64,000 nt of DNA from Enterococcus sp. 9D6_DIV0238 (GCF_002174455.2 NZ_CP147246.1:895501-959500); one strand, 5' to 3'. Numbered from the stretch's first letter, positions 17,838-27,135 are shown. Notes: generated by a model from the sequence alone, not told the origin. Made by a program: numbers and translations.

Positions 17838-18160
17838 TAGAAGTCACTCCAGTCATCATCATCCACTTTTTCAGCATTTTTTCTTGGTTTTTGTCCGTTT
17901 GCATATGGATTTGGATTACGAGTATTACGATTATAAGGGTTTTGATGCCCATATCCGCCTTGATTATTGCGTCTTCCAGAAGGAAGTAAGACAGCTAATG
18001 CAATATAAAGTAAAAAGCCAGGGAATCCTGCTGAGAATATCGCAAGAATCACATAAATCACACGAACGATCGTTGGATCTACACCGATCCATTCTGCAAT
18101 CCCCGCCAAGCTTCCTGTTAATACTACGTTATTAGAAGATTTCGTCAATGGTCTTTTCAT
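17837..18160 (-). CDS. liaY: LiaY, PspC-domain membrane protein
   Basis: In this 107-residue protein, the PspC domain (residues 1-60: KSSNNVVLTGSLAGIAEWIGVDPTIVRVIYVILAIFSAGFPGFLLYIALAVLLP) has two hydrophobic segments. It is followed by a polar Asn/Gly/Tyr/Arg-rich tail ending in the acidic VDDDDWSDF. The frame opens at GTG 18169, but that GTG is part of GAGGTG; ATG 18160 is the better start. In enterococci LiaY links LiaX to membrane-lipid remodelling (anionic phospholipid microdomains, Cls). Confidence 0.87.
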   Translation of the reverse strand: MKRPLTKSSNNVVLTGSLAGIAEWIGVDPTIVRVIYVILAIFSAGFPGFLLYIALAVLLPSGRRNNQGGYGHQNPYNRNTRNPNPYANGQKPRKNAEKVDDDDWSDF

Positions 18161-18235
18161 TATTTTCACCTCTCATCTTTATGATTTTACAATAGAATGG
18201 ATGAAGAATCATCCTTTTTTTCTTTTTATTTGAAT

Positions 18236-18283
18236 AATGGTCGAGAAGCAGCTAAGTTCTTTTGGCTTATCATCTCAACCATT
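18236..18283 (-). terminator. hairpin between liaX and liaY
   Basis: AATGGTCGAGA (18236-18246) can pair with TCTCAACCATT (18273-18283), one mismatch or wobble. On the minus strand only a weak T run follows, so it may be a partial terminator or an mRNA-stabilising hairpin that lowers liaYZ relative to liaX. Confidence 0.4.
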
Positions 18284-18327
18284 ACCCAAACCTATAGATT
18301 ACTCACACTGGTCAATGATTCTACTAT

Positions 18328-19926
18328 TTATTTATCTGTGTCTTTTAAATAAATATTTCCTGTTGTTGTAGAAGCATTGATTTGTGCCATATTTTCATCG
18401 TTTAAGCGTCTGAATTGTAACAATTGATTGGTTCTTTCTTTTTTCTCACGAATAACGTCATATTCACTTAATCGGCTATTGATGCTGCCTAAGCTTGTTT
18501 TGACCGTTCCTTCGATACCGAGTTCTTTTGGTAAAGCAATTTTTACGTTTCCGTTGACAGAACTTGCTTCAACTTTTCTTAATGTGTTTTCTTTTGCAGT
18601 AATGCGCACATCTCCGTTGATCAATGAAACACCCACCGTTTGCGGAGTTGCAGCAATTGTTACTGTTCCGTTAACTGTTTCGATGATATTGTCTAGGATT
18701 TCTCCATCTAAGACCTTGATATCTCCGTTTACCCCTTCGATTTCAAGCATTGTCGCATCAATTTTGTTGAATGTGATCGAGCCATTTGTTGATTTGGCAT
18801 AAACATCTTTTGCTTTTAACGATTCAACAAGAACGTTCCCGTTCAATAATTTGATCGATACGTGATCAAAGGTGCGTTCTGGTAAATAGAAAACTAAGTC
18901 TGCACGAACACGTTTATTCGGGATTTGGAAGGAAATCACTTCATCATCTACATCGATTTGGCTTCTTTCTAGGAATGCTTCTAATGGTGTTTCTGCATCC
19001 ATTTTGCCATATAATTTGATTTTTCCTTCTACTTTGACATCTGGTTGATCCCAAGTTTTGAAAACGATATTTCCATTAGCTACTTTGACATCGATCAAGC
19101 TTGCAAGTGGTGATGGATAATTGAATTCATGTTCAAATTTTGTCGTTGCGACACCTGGAACTTTGAAGCTCACGTCTTTCCATTCCACGTTGTCATTCAT
19201 CGTTTCACTAAAAGAAGTGAATGTCTTTTTAAGAAATGATCCTAATTGGGAGCCTGCTTCACTCATTTTTTCGCCAACTTGATTGATCGTGTCAGTGGCT
19301 TGCTCTTTCCAATCATCCGGAATATCAAATTTAGAAGCAACACGGTCTTTCGTTTCTGACCATTGTTCTTTGCGAATATTCTTTAATTCTGCTTCTAGTC
19401 TAATTTTTTCTTGGTTTCTTTCATCTAATGAATCTTCAAGTTCTTTGATCTCAGTTTCTAATGACGTTCTTAATTCTAAATCTTCATTTGTTAATTCGCT
19501 AAGCTCTTCCTTGGTATTCAATTCCATCAATTTTTCTTGCGCTTCTTTGATTTCCTCTTTCACACCAGCGATTTCAGCGTTGATTTCGTCTAATTCTACA
19601 GAAGCACGATTGGCTTCTGTTGCAAGATCATCAAGAATTTTTTCTAAACGTTCACGATCTTCCGCTTCTTTTGCTTCTACATCTTCATCTGAAACTTCAG
19701 GTTCGATGCTTTCTTCTGCATTTTGTTCCAACTTATCTACTAAATCTACGACTTTATCATTTTCTTTTGAATCGACAGTTGCACCAGTTACGTTTACTTG
19801 ATCGGCAGCTTTTTTGATTTGTTTCTCATCTTTTTCAGTTGCCATATTTTCTAATAAGACTAAAGCTTCTTCAGAAGACAGGATGCCTTTTTTAACTAAG
19901 TCTAATACTCTTTCTCTTTCTTTCAT
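18328..19926 (-). CDS. liaX: LiaX, envelope-stress surface protein with DUF4097 C-terminal domain
   Basis: The 532-residue protein has a short N-terminal helical SHOCT-like segment (KERERVLDLVKKGILSSEEALVLLENM), a long acidic coiled coil (about 75-200), and a C-terminal beta-helical DUF4097 region with repeated NG-turns (VNGDIKV, VNGTVTI, INGDVRI, VNGNVKI). In E. faecalis, LiaX binds daptomycin and cationic peptides through its N-terminal part, and its C-terminal part restrains LiaFSR. AAGGAGG lies eight bases before ATG 19926; an 11-codon upstream extension lacks a Shine-Dalgarno. First gene of liaXYZ. Confidence 0.92.
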   Translation of the reverse strand: MKERERVLDLVKKGILSSEEALVLLENMATEKDEKQIKKAADQVNVTGATVDSKENDKVVDLVDKLEQNAEESIEPEVSDEDVEAKEAEDRERLEKILDDLATEANRASVELDEINAEIAGVKEEIKEAQEKLMELNTKEELSELTNEDLELRTSLETEIKELEDSLDERNQEKIRLEAELKNIRKEQWSETKDRVASKFDIPDDWKEQATDTINQVGEKMSEAGSQLGSFLKKTFTSFSETMNDNVEWKDVSFKVPGVATTKFEHEFNYPSPLASLIDVKVANGNIVFKTWDQPDVKVEGKIKLYGKMDAETPLEAFLERSQIDVDDEVISFQIPNKRVRADLVFYLPERTFDHVSIKLLNGNVLVESLKAKDVYAKSTNGSITFNKIDATMLEIEGVNGDIKVLDGEILDNIIETVNGTVTIAATPQTVGVSLINGDVRITAKENTLRKVEASSVNGNVKIALPKELGIEGTVKTSLGSINSRLSEYDVIREKKERTNQLLQFRRLNDENMAQINASTTTGNIYLKDTDK

Positions 19927-19980
19927 GGAAATTGCCTCCTTAGCAAATTTTTCACCCAAGGGTGTTTTCCTTATGTACCT

Positions 19981-20009
19981 ATTATGCCCTCTTTTTAATT
20001 ATTTGTCAT
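19981..20009 (-). promoter_or_regulatory. liaXYZ promoter
   Basis: On the minus strand: ATGACA (20004-20009), 17-bp spacer, CATAAT (19981-19986). Confidence 0.65.
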
Positions 20010-20039
20010 AGGACTTAAGAATGAATTTTCGATAGTCCT
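20010..20039. promoter_or_regulatory. candidate LiaR site upstream of liaX
   Basis: The inverted repeat AGGACT (20010-20015) / AGTCCT (20034-20039), with an 18-base spacer, directly abuts the liaX -35. It contains the ACT...AGT half-sites of the VraR/LiaR regulator family. Assignment to LiaR is an inference. Confidence 0.5.
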
Positions 20040-20119
20040 CAAGTGCAACCATTTCTTTCTATTATTTATACGTGCCTTACTTATAAGTATATTATAGGTA
20101 GAAATTGACCGATAGGCAT

Positions 20120-20166
20120 AAAAGAAAGCCTGGATCAATGTTGTATTGATTCAGGCTTTCTTTTTA
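20120..20166. terminator. terminator after pdp
   Basis: A long stem, AAAGAAAGCCTGGATCAA facing TTGATTCAGGCTTTCTTT with one mismatch, flanked by A and T runs. It ends deoC-pdp on the minus strand. Confidence 0.85.
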
Positions 20167-20199
20167 TAAACATGCGCGTTTTATTTGATCTCCTATAGA

Positions 20200-21516
20200 C
20201 TAGGAATGGATCTCTCTATAAATCAATTTACTTTCTGGAATGTCATTACCGATGCGGATATTTTCTTTGATCATCATTTCAACATCCGTGACCTCTTTTT
20301 GATTGGCGAAAATAGTAACTAAAGATTCTCCTCTTTTAACTGGATCTCCTACTTTTTTACGTAAAACCAATCCAACAGCCAAATCAATATCATCCTCTTT
20401 TGTTTCTCTTCCAGCACCTAGTTTCATTGCTGCAACTCCAATATTGTCCGCCACGATTTCAGAAACAAAACCTTCTGTATCAGAGAGAACTTCTATTTTG
20501 TACTCCGCTTGCGGTAATAACTCTGGATTTTCGATCCAATTAGGATCTCCGCCTTGGTTTTTAATGAATTGTTTGAATTTAGTAAGTGCTGAGCCATCTT
20601 CGATGACTCCTTTCAGCATTTCTCTTGCTTCTGCTAAGGAATCTGTTTTGCCGGCAAGCACGACCATCTGACTACCTAAGGTCAATACTAATTCTGTTAA
20701 ATCCTCTGGGCCATGGCCTTCAAGCGTATCAATCGCTTCTTTAACTTCTAGTGAATTGCCGATCGCATTGCCTAAAGGTTGTGACATATCTGAAATGATC
20801 GCCATTGTATTTCGTCCAACGAGATTCCCGATACGAACCATTGCTGAGGCAAGTTCTGCCGCTTCTTCTTCTGTCTTCATGAAAGCACCTGCGCCAGTCT
20901 TTACATCCAAAACGATTGCATCTGCTCCTGCAGCGATTTTTTTACTCATGATTGAACTGGCGATCAAAGGGATCGAACTAACTGTTGCTGTAACATCTCT
21001 TAGAGCATATAGCTTTTTGTCTGCCGGTGTCAGATTTCCAGATTGTCCGATCACAGAAATCTTATCACGATTGACCATTTCGGTAAATTCTTCATCAGTC
21101 AATTCCACATGAAAACCAGTGAAGGCTTCTAATTTGTCGATCGTACCACCTGTATGTCCCAGCCCGCGACCTGACATTTTAGCAAAAGGAATATCTAAAG
21201 CAGCGACTAATGGTGCTAAGACCAAAGTTGTTGTGTCGCCAACACCACCAGTGGAATGCTTATCTACTTTGATTCCATCAATATTTGATAAATCGATCAC
21301 ATCACCTGAAGCGACCATCGCCAAGGTCAAATTGGCCCGTTCTTCGTCTGACATGTCCTGGAAATAGATTGCCATCAGAAAAGCACTTGCCTGATAATCA
21401 GGAATCGTACCATTCGTATAGCCATTAACAAAAAACTCGATTTCTTGCTTACTCAGTTCTTTGCCATTTCTTTTCTTTTCAATAATATCTACCATTCTCA
21501 TAGTTGGCTGCCTCAC
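20200..21516 (-). CDS. pdp: pyrimidine-nucleoside phosphorylase
   Basis: The 438-residue enzyme phosphorolyses uridine, thymidine and deoxyuridine to base plus (deoxy)ribose-1-phosphate. Family signatures: [46 protein letters not shown] (phosphate and pyrimidine site), [24 protein letters not shown] and a C-terminal alpha/beta domain. It lies 21 bases downstream of deoC in one transcription unit. The product deoxyribose-1-phosphate would need phosphopentomutase before DeoC; no deoB is in this window. Confidence 0.95.
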   Translation of the reverse strand: MRQPTMRMVDIIEKKRNGKELSKQEIEFFVNGYTNGTIPDYQASAFLMAIYFQDMSDEERANLTLAMVASGDVIDLSNIDGIKVDKHSTGGVGDTTTLVLAPLVAALDIPFAKMSGRGLGHTGGTIDKLEAFTGFHVELTDEEFTEMVNRDKISVIGQSGNLTPADKKLYALRDVTATVSSIPLIASSIMSKKIAAGADAIVLDVKTGAGAFMKTEEEAAELASAMVRIGNLVGRNTMAIISDMSQPLGNAIGNSLEVKEAIDTLEGHGPEDLTELVLTLGSQMVVLAGKTDSLAEAREMLKGVIEDGSALTKFKQFIKNQGGDPNWIENPELLPQAEYKIEVLSDTEGFVSEIVADNIGVAAMKLGAGRETKEDDIDLAVGLVLRKKVGDPVKRGESLVTIFANQKEVTDVEMMIKENIRIGNDIPESKLIYREIHS

Positions 21517-21537
21517 TTTCGTATTTATTTTCTTATC

Positions 21538-22209
21538 TTAATATCCGTCTGTTGTATTTTCGCTTGTTGCATCAACGATTGCAACACTGGAGCTAGCACC
21601 GATTCTTGACGCGCCAGCATGGATCATAGCTTTTGTATCTTCAGCTGTTCTAACTCCGCCGGAAGCTTTGACCCCGATATCAGGTCCTACAGTTTTACGC
21701 ATTAAGGCAATATCTTTTACTGTTGCTCCGCCTGTTGAAAAACCAGTAGAAGTCTTGACAAAATCAGCGCCTGCTTGAACTGCCAAGTTCGAAGCAGTAA
21801 CGATTTCTCTATCAGTCAAAAGGCATGTTTCTAAGATAACTTTAACAAGTGCTCTTCCTTTAGCTGCTTCAACAACACCTTGAATATCTTTCAAAACTGT
21901 CTCTTCATCACCTGATTTCAATGCACCTACATTGATCACCATATCAACTTCTGTTGCGCCGTTTTCGATTGCATCCTCTGTTTCAAAAGCTTTGACACTA
22001 GTCGTATTCGCACCCAATGGAAATCCAATCACTGTACATACTTCAACTGATGTTCCAGCTAATTCTTTACTTGCTAACGCCACCCAATATGGATTAACAC
22101 AGACAGAAGCAAATTCATATTTCTTTGCTTCTTCAATAATAGTAAGTAAGGCTGCTTCATTTGCCTCAGGTTTCAATAATGTGTGGTCGATCATTTTGTT
22201 TACGTTCAT
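21538..22209 (-). CDS. deoC: deoxyribose-phosphate aldolase
   Basis: This 223-residue class I aldolase splits 2-deoxyribose-5-phosphate into glyceraldehyde-3-phosphate and acetaldehyde. Visible are DHTLLKPEA at the N terminus, [11 protein letters not shown], the Schiff-base lysine region [13 protein letters not shown] and [19 protein letters not shown] precedes the ATG. Paired GAACGRAATTTC operator-like sequences lie just upstream, matching the DeoR-type regulator encoded 102 bases away. A terminator separates it from deoR, so deoC-pdp is its own unit. Confidence 0.96.
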   Translation of the reverse strand: MNVNKMIDHTLLKPEANEAALLTIIEEAKKYEFASVCVNPYWVALASKELAGTSVEVCTVIGFPLGANTTSVKAFETEDAIENGATEVDMVINVGALKSGDEETVLKDIQGVVEAAKGRALVKVILETCLLTDREIVTASNLAVQAGADFVKTSTGFSTGGATVKDIALMRKTVGPDIGVKASGGVRTAEDTKAMIHAGASRIGASSSVAIVDATSENTTDGY

Positions 22210-22224
22210 CGTCTTCTCCTTTTT

Positions 22225-22259
22225 AGAAATTCCGTTCTAATATAGCGAAATTTCGTTCA
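22225..22259. promoter_or_regulatory. candidate DeoR operator upstream of deoC
   Basis: On the minus strand, GAACGAAATTTCG and GAACGGAATTTCT are direct copies spaced 21 bp apart, the same face of the helix. A TATATT -10-like element (22240-22245) lies between them. This resembles the duplicated sites used by SorC-family DeoR regulators. Confidence 0.5.
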
Positions 22260-22273
22260 TGCATAAAATTTAT

Positions 22274-22300
22274 AAAAGAGTAGAAAAAATACTTCTACTC
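22274..22300 (-). terminator. terminator between deoR and deoC
   Basis: GAGTAGAA (22278-22285) pairs with TTCTACTC (22293-22300); on the minus strand it is followed by TTTTAT. Confidence 0.65.
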
Positions 22301-22311
22301 AACTATCTTAC

Positions 22312-23256
22312 TTAATAATTCAATAATTTCAGAGCTGTGAATTTATCGATCAAAAGGACATTTGCATATCCGCCAACTAATGCCCCATGGATCGCTTTGA
22401 CTTTTCGATCACCGCCAGCAATCAAAATAGATTTTTCCTTTTTCTTCAGCTCTTCAAGTTCGATACCGATCGTTCTGCTATTGATCTCTTCATCGCTGAT
22501 CTTACCATTTTCATCAAAAAATCTAGAGCAAATATCTCCTACAGCATTTTCCTTCAACGCTTTTTCTTCAGATTCAGTAAAGTAGCCTAAACGAAAATGA
22601 AGTGATTCACTTTGAACTGTTCCAACTGTAAATACAGCAATATTCGCCTGCTTTCCTAAGTTGATGACCTTACTGATGTGTCGATCTTCGACAACTAAAT
22701 CTTTCGCGATCTTACTATCTAAAATAACTGGTAAAGGAAAGGTCTTCGCTTTGGTATTCAGCTTTTCTGCAAATAATGTCAATGTCTCAAATGCATAGTT
22801 ATTGACATCAAAATAGGCGATACCACCTTTTAATTGGACAACCTCAACACCTTTGATATCTAAATGATTCATCTTAGATACTGTCTTATGCATCGTTGTT
22901 CCCCAACTGATGCCAATAATATCTCCACTTTTGATGATTCCTTCCAGATACTCTGCAGCATAAGAAGTTAAATATTCAGAAATAGAGTTATATTCTGGAT
23001 CTGGAGAGAATGCGACCTGAACATCAGTTAGAAGATACTTCTCTTTTAGTTTTTGTTCGATCTCAAATAAGTCTGAAAAAGGATCAAAAATCGTGATTTG
23101 AACATATCCTTTTTCCTTCGCGTAATTCAATAGCCTTGAAATCGTGGGACGCGATACATTCAATTTTTCTGCAATCTCCTGCTGACTGAGCGAAGATTGA
23201 TAGTAAAGCCTTGCAACTTCGATACTTAGCTGTTGTTTTTCTTTATCCATACCCAT
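22312..23256 (-). CDS. deoR: SorC-family transcriptional regulator, DeoR type
   Basis: The 314-residue protein has an N-terminal helix-turn-helix (YYQSSLSQQEIAEKLNVSRPTISRLLNYAKEKGYV, about 15-50) and a C-terminal sugar-binding SorC domain (ISWGTTMHKTVSKM, VVQLKGGI, TVGTVQSESL, ILIAGGDRKVKAIHGAL). This is the layout of Bacillus DeoR, whose inducer is deoxyribose-5-phosphate. The neighbouring deoC-pdp and duplicated operator support that role. The start is uncertain: MGMDKEK or MDKEK, and the Shine-Dalgarno is weak. Confidence 0.85.
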   Translation of the reverse strand: MGMDKEKQQLSIEVARLYYQSSLSQQEIAEKLNVSRPTISRLLNYAKEKGYVQITIFDPFSDLFEIEQKLKEKYLLTDVQVAFSPDPEYNSISEYLTSYAAEYLEGIIKSGDIIGISWGTTMHKTVSKMNHLDIKGVEVVQLKGGIAYFDVNNYAFETLTLFAEKLNTKAKTFPLPVILDSKIAKDLVVEDRHISKVINLGKQANIAVFTVGTVQSESLHFRLGYFTESEEKALKENAVGDICSRFFDENGKISDEEINSRTIGIELEELKKKEKSILIAGGDRKVKAIHGALVGGYANVLLIDKFTALKLLNY

Positions 23257-23317
23257 TGTCCGTTCTTTTTTATTTGTTTTATTATATCAAGAACAAACTG
23301 GGAAAACAAATACCTAC

Positions 23318-24079
23318 TTAATCTGTCAAATACATCGCTCTTAATTCATTTAATTTTTCCTGATCGATATTTAGACATTCTGCCGCATATTTTTCAGCTG
23401 TACCAAAGTTTTTCTCAATCAAATTGAATGCGTGATCCAGATATTCTTCTTTGACATACAGCGCTGTTGCTAGCGATGCCAACTGTTCTTCGTCAAAGCC
23501 TTGTTCTCTAAACTGTTGGATCAGCTGATCATTTGCTTGCTTTCTTTCTGTGTTGGTGATCAGAAAGTCTTTGTAGATCTCTTCTTTTTCTACATCTAAA
23601 AGTAATAATAATAATGCAGAGGCATATCCTGTCCGATCTTTACCGGCAAAACAATGAAAAATCGTTGCTCCTGTTTTATTCTCTAAAATATAGTCCATAA
23701 ATTCGGTAAAGCCTTCCTGCGCTCCTGGGTTTAAAATCAAATCTTCGTAAACCCCTAACATATGCTGATCAACAGCGGCGATCGATTTCAATTTAGCAAA
23801 ATCTGCCAAGCTCGAACTTTTAGCGTTCATTTTACCTAATAAATCTAAATTGATATACTCAACATCTTCGATCGGTGTATCTGGCGACTCACTGATTTCA
23901 AAATCTCGTCTGAAATCGATGATCCTTGTCAAATTGAACGTATCAATAAGTAAGTCTTGTGTTGCTTGATCTAAATTCACCAGATGGCCTGAACGCAATA
24001 ATTTTCTTGGTTTTACTTTTTTCCCGTTTTTATTTATGATACCGCCTAAATCTCTAAAATTTGTGATTTGTACATTCAT
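23318..24079 (-). CDS. tyrosine/serine protein phosphatase-family protein (PTP fold)
   Basis: The 253-residue protein has the Y_phosphatase3 layout: NFRDLGGI near the N terminus, LLRSGHLVNLD, IIDFRRDFEISESPD, and the catalytic P-loop HCFAGKDRTG (Cys and Arg of C-x5-R, with the extra Lys typical of dual protein/phosphoinositide phosphatases). No signal peptide. It is encoded 15 bases after the organophosphate transporter and 61 bases before deoR, so a small-molecule or sugar-phosphate substrate is conceivable, but family members also act on proteins or lipids. Confidence 0.85.
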   Translation of the reverse strand: MNVQITNFRDLGGIINKNGKKVKPRKLLRSGHLVNLDQATQDLLIDTFNLTRIIDFRRDFEISESPDTPIEDVEYINLDLLGKMNAKSSSLADFAKLKSIAAVDQHMLGVYEDLILNPGAQEGFTEFMDYILENKTGATIFHCFAGKDRTGYASALLLLLLDVEKEEIYKDFLITNTERKQANDQLIQQFREQGFDEEQLASLATALYVKEEYLDHAFNLIEKNFGTAEKYAAECLNIDQEKLNELRAMYLTD

Positions 24080-24094
24080 TCATTTATTCCACCT

Positions 24095-25474
24095 TTATAC
24101 GTTTACTTGTTTTCTTTTTCTTTCTTCTGCAAATGCAACGATCCCTAAAAGAACTGCGATGATCACGATTGAAATGTAAAATATGATAAACGTATCATTC
24201 CAGCCATGCAGAACATGTCCAAAGAAGTTCACTCCATTTTTGGATGGATCCGAGATCTTAGCCAATAAAATTTTTGCCATCGAATCACCAAACAAGTAGG
24301 CAAATGCGCCAAGCAATCCGCCAGATACAACTGTCGCCTTTTTAGGTACGAAGCCCAACATCGAAAGATTGATCAACAACTGTGGCCCAAAGATCATCAT
24401 ACCTAGAATAAATAATGCACTATTGATCACTACTTCTGTCGTACCGATCTGATATGCAATGATTCCGATCGGTAACAAAATAGTACTGATCGTTGCAACT
24501 AAAGCAGGTCTACCTTTTAATAAATCTGAGATATAGCCCCAGCCAAGACAGCCGATCAAAGCACCCATTTCAAAGTAGAAAATAGTTTGAGCTGCAGCTT
24601 CTTGAGAAAAATTCAGATGCTCTGTTACATATAGTGGTGCCCAGTTATCGATACCAATACGAACAATATAAACAAATACATTAGCCACACACAGCACCCA
24701 AATGTATGGATTCGTTAAAAGATATTTCTTGAAAATCTGCCATTTCGTTAAGTTCTCAGCATCTACATTCGCTTCTTCCACTGGTTCACCAAAGATTTCT
24801 TCGCTTGAATTCCAGCCAAGATCTTCTGGTCTGTTTTTACCGATAAAGAATGTTACGATCGCAATGACTGCTGCAACTAATGCTGGAATGATAAACATAC
24901 CTGCGACCTGACCCTTAAAAAAGGTTTGGGCACACCATACAGCAAAAATCCCTGCAAAACCGCCACCAATATTATGTGAAGCATTCCATAAGCCAATGTA
25001 TCTGCCACGATTGCTTCTAGTTGTCCATTGCGTGATGACAGAAGCACAACTTGGTCCGCCTACACACTGGAAAAGTCCGTTCAACGACCACAAAACAACG
25101 ATCCAGCCCATTGGGACATTATTCATTGTAAAAAGAATTCCCATACATAAAACGGTGATCGATGATAATAGCAGCAATATAGATAAGATTTTCTTTGTAT
25201 TTTTTCCATCGACGATATAACCAACGATAAATTTACCAAAACCATAAACGATGGAAAAGACAAAACCAATATAACCTAGATCTGTTGTAGTCAGCCCTAA
25301 CTGACTTTTTAATAACGGCTGTGCTGCTTTAAAATTATTTCGGATCATATACATCGTAATGTAAATGACAACAACGACCAAAAACGGTTTCATAAATTCT
25401 TTGAACCATTGTTTTCTTTGTTCAGTCAAGGTCAACTGAGCTTGTTTACTAACAACTTTACTCGTTTCTTCCAA
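24095..25474 (-). CDS. organophosphate:phosphate antiporter family (GlpT/UhpT-like) transporter
   Basis: This 459-residue major-facilitator membrane protein has twelve predicted helices. It carries OPA-family motifs: RNNFKAAQPLLKSQLGLTTTDLGYIGFVFSIVYGFGKF in the first third, SLNGLFQCVGGPSCASVITQW, and GRYIGLWNASHNIGGG. Relatives exchange glycerol-3-phosphate or hexose-6-phosphate for inorganic phosphate. The context (phosphatase, DeoR, DeoC, Pdp) suggests a deoxyribose- or sugar-phosphate substrate, as an inference. A cre-like site overlaps the promoter region. Confidence 0.88.
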   Translation of the reverse strand: MEETSKVVSKQAQLTLTEQRKQWFKEFMKPFLVVVVIYITMYMIRNNFKAAQPLLKSQLGLTTTDLGYIGFVFSIVYGFGKFIVGYIVDGKNTKKILSILLLLSSITVLCMGILFTMNNVPMGWIVVLWSLNGLFQCVGGPSCASVITQWTTRSNRGRYIGLWNASHNIGGGFAGIFAVWCAQTFFKGQVAGMFIIPALVAAVIAIVTFFIGKNRPEDLGWNSSEEIFGEPVEEANVDAENLTKWQIFKKYLLTNPYIWVLCVANVFVYIVRIGIDNWAPLYVTEHLNFSQEAAAQTIFYFEMGALIGCLGWGYISDLLKGRPALVATISTILLPIGIIAYQIGTTEVVINSALFILGMMIFGPQLLINLSMLGFVPKKATVVSGGLLGAFAYLFGDSMAKILLAKISDPSKNGVNFFGHVLHGWNDTFIIFYISIVIIAVLLGIVAFAEERKRKQVNV

Positions 25475-25497
25475 ATTATCTCACCTCGAAAAAATTG

Positions 25498-25520
25498 ATT
25501 ATAATGGTTAGCGCTTTCCA
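25498..25520 (-). promoter_or_regulatory. OPA transporter promoter with cre-like site
   Basis: On the minus strand TGGAAAGCGCTAACCA (25505-25520) is immediately followed by TATAAT (25498-25503). The core GGAAAGCGCTAACC matches cre except at its two end bases. The -35 is poor. Confidence 0.55.
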
Positions 25521-25596
25521 ATATAATTGTATCATACACGACGAAAGAACAAATGTAAACACTTGTTGAAATTTTGTTCAAGTTATTTTTTTAGTA

Positions 25597-25638
25597 AAAA
25601 AGTATCTCAACTATGTCATTTTAGCTGAGATACTTTTG
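25597..25638 (-). terminator. terminator after phoU
   Basis: AAGTATCTCA (25600-25609) pairs with TGAGATACTT (25626-25635), with a T run on the minus strand. Confidence 0.85.
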
Positions 25639-25678
25639 TTTTTATTCAAATAAATTTTTTTCTGCTATTTATCATAAC

Positions 25679-26350
25679 TTATTCATCGTGATTGCTATTT
25701 AGCTCAGTGATTTTACCAGTCGCCAGATAAACGATCCATTCACAAATGTTTGTTACATAATCACCGATACGTTCTAAATAAGTCGCTACATGAAGATAAT
25801 CCGTTCCACTCACTACTGTTTCCGGATTAGACTGCATTGCTTCAATACAGTGGCTGTAGATACTATCAAAATATTCATTTACTCGAGTATCCATTTTGGC
25901 GATCATTCGAGCATCTTTTTGATCTGTTTTCACGTATGCGATCAACACATTATCGACCATTTTTTTAACGTAATCGGACATGTCTGAGATTTCTTTTTCG
26001 ATTTCAGGAATACGCGTTTCCCCTTTTAGACGAATCGTTGACTTGGCGATAGACACCGCATGATCTGCCATTCTTTCAAGGTCAGAGCTGGCTTTCATGA
26101 CCGTGATGATCATTCTCAAGTCTGTAGTTACTGGTTGTTGTAACGCGATCATTTCAAAACTTTTCTTTTCAAGCTTTACTTCCATATCATTGATTTCAAC
26201 ATCATAATCGATGACTTCATTAGCGATTTTTTTATCATGGTTGATGTAAGAACGTACCGATTTATGTACAACATTACTCACCATCATTCCCATTTCATAA
26301 AACTGATTATGCAGATTTAATAATTCTTCTTCAAACTGACTACGCAACAT
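25679..26350 (-). CDS. phoU: phosphate transport regulator PhoU
   Basis: The 223-residue all-helical cytoplasmic protein is two PhoU repeats. The metal-cluster and helix motifs are seen as DLRMIITVMKASSDLERMADHAVSIAK in repeat one and DYLHVATYLERIGDYVTNICEWIVY in repeat two. It modulates the Pst transporter and phosphate signalling. The longest frame has eight extra codons; AAGGAGG lies eight bases before ATG 26350, which I use. Last gene of the pst operon, followed by a terminator. Confidence 0.94.
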   Translation of the reverse strand: MLRSQFEEELLNLHNQFYEMGMMVSNVVHKSVRSYINHDKKIANEVIDYDVEINDMEVKLEKKSFEMIALQQPVTTDLRMIITVMKASSDLERMADHAVSIAKSTIRLKGETRIPEIEKEISDMSDYVKKMVDNVLIAYVKTDQKDARMIAKMDTRVNEYFDSIYSHCIEAMQSNPETVVSGTDYLHVATYLERIGDYVTNICEWIVYLATGKITELNSNHDE

Positions 26351-26366
26351 GTGGTTTCCTCCTTTT

Positions 26367-27125
26367 TTATCCAAATTTCCCAGAAATATAGTCTTCTGTT
26401 TGTTGTTCCTTTGGATTTAAGAATATTTTCTTTGTGTCATTAAATTCTATCAATTCCCCTTGTAAAAAGAAAGCAGTTTTATCAGAAATTCGAGAAGCTT
26501 GTGACATATTGTGTGTCACCATGATCATCGTATATTTCTCTTTTAAGGTCAACAGCATATTTTCGATCTTCCCGCTTGAGACAGGATCGAGCGCACTCGT
26601 CGGTTCATCCAATAAAATAATTTCCGGATCTACCGCTAAAACGCGAGCAATACAAACCCGTTGCTGCTGTCCACCAGATAAGGACAACGCACTTTTATGC
26701 AGTTTATCTTTCACATCGTCCCATACTGCAGCGGCTTTTAAACTGGTTTCAACCGCTTCATCCAATACCTGCTTATCCTTTTCACCTTTTAAACGCAGCC
26801 CGTAAATAACATTCTCATAAACCGAAAATGGAAAAGGATTCGGCTGTTGGAAGACCATCCCGATTTCTTTACGTAAATCAACCGTATCTGTCTTTGGTCC
26901 ATAAATATCTTTTCCTTTATAAACCACGCTTCCTGTGATCGTCACACCTGGAATCAAATCATTCATTCGGTTCAATGAACGAAGATACGTCGATTTACCA
27001 CAGCCGGAAGGACCGATCATTGCAGTGATTTCACCCTGATTGATACTTAGATCGATCCCTTTGAGTGCTTCTTTTTTACCATAATATAGATGTAGATCCT
27101 TTGATGAAATAATCTCTTTTGTCAT
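26367..27125 (-). CDS. pstB: phosphate ABC transporter ATPase PstB (second copy)
   Basis: The 252-residue ATPase has Walker [10 protein letters not shown], signature LSGGQQQR, Walker [14 protein letters not shown] and switch [11 protein letters not shown] 28-codon upstream extension of the frame lies over the preceding gene and has no Shine-Dalgarno; TTAGGAGGA precedes ATG 27125. It is the second of two adjacent, diverged PstB genes, an arrangement common in Lactobacillales. It energises phosphate import through PstCA. Confidence 0.95.
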   Translation of the reverse strand: MTKEIISSKDLHLYYGKKEALKGIDLSINQGEITAMIGPSGCGKSTYLRSLNRMNDLIPGVTITGSVVYKGKDIYGPKTDTVDLRKEIGMVFQQPNPFPFSVYENVIYGLRLKGEKDKQVLDEAVETSLKAAAVWDDVKDKLHKSALSLSGGQQQRVCIARVLAVDPEIILLDEPTSALDPVSSGKIENMLLTLKEKYTMIMVTHNMSQASRISDKTAFFLQGELIEFNDTKKIFLNPKEQQTEDYISGKFG

Positions 27126-27135
27126 CTTGTTCCTC

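Noticed and set aside
19283..19801. 172-residue plus-strand frame inside liaX
   Set aside because: It is a Ser-rich antisense shadow of the liaX coiled coil with no start signals.
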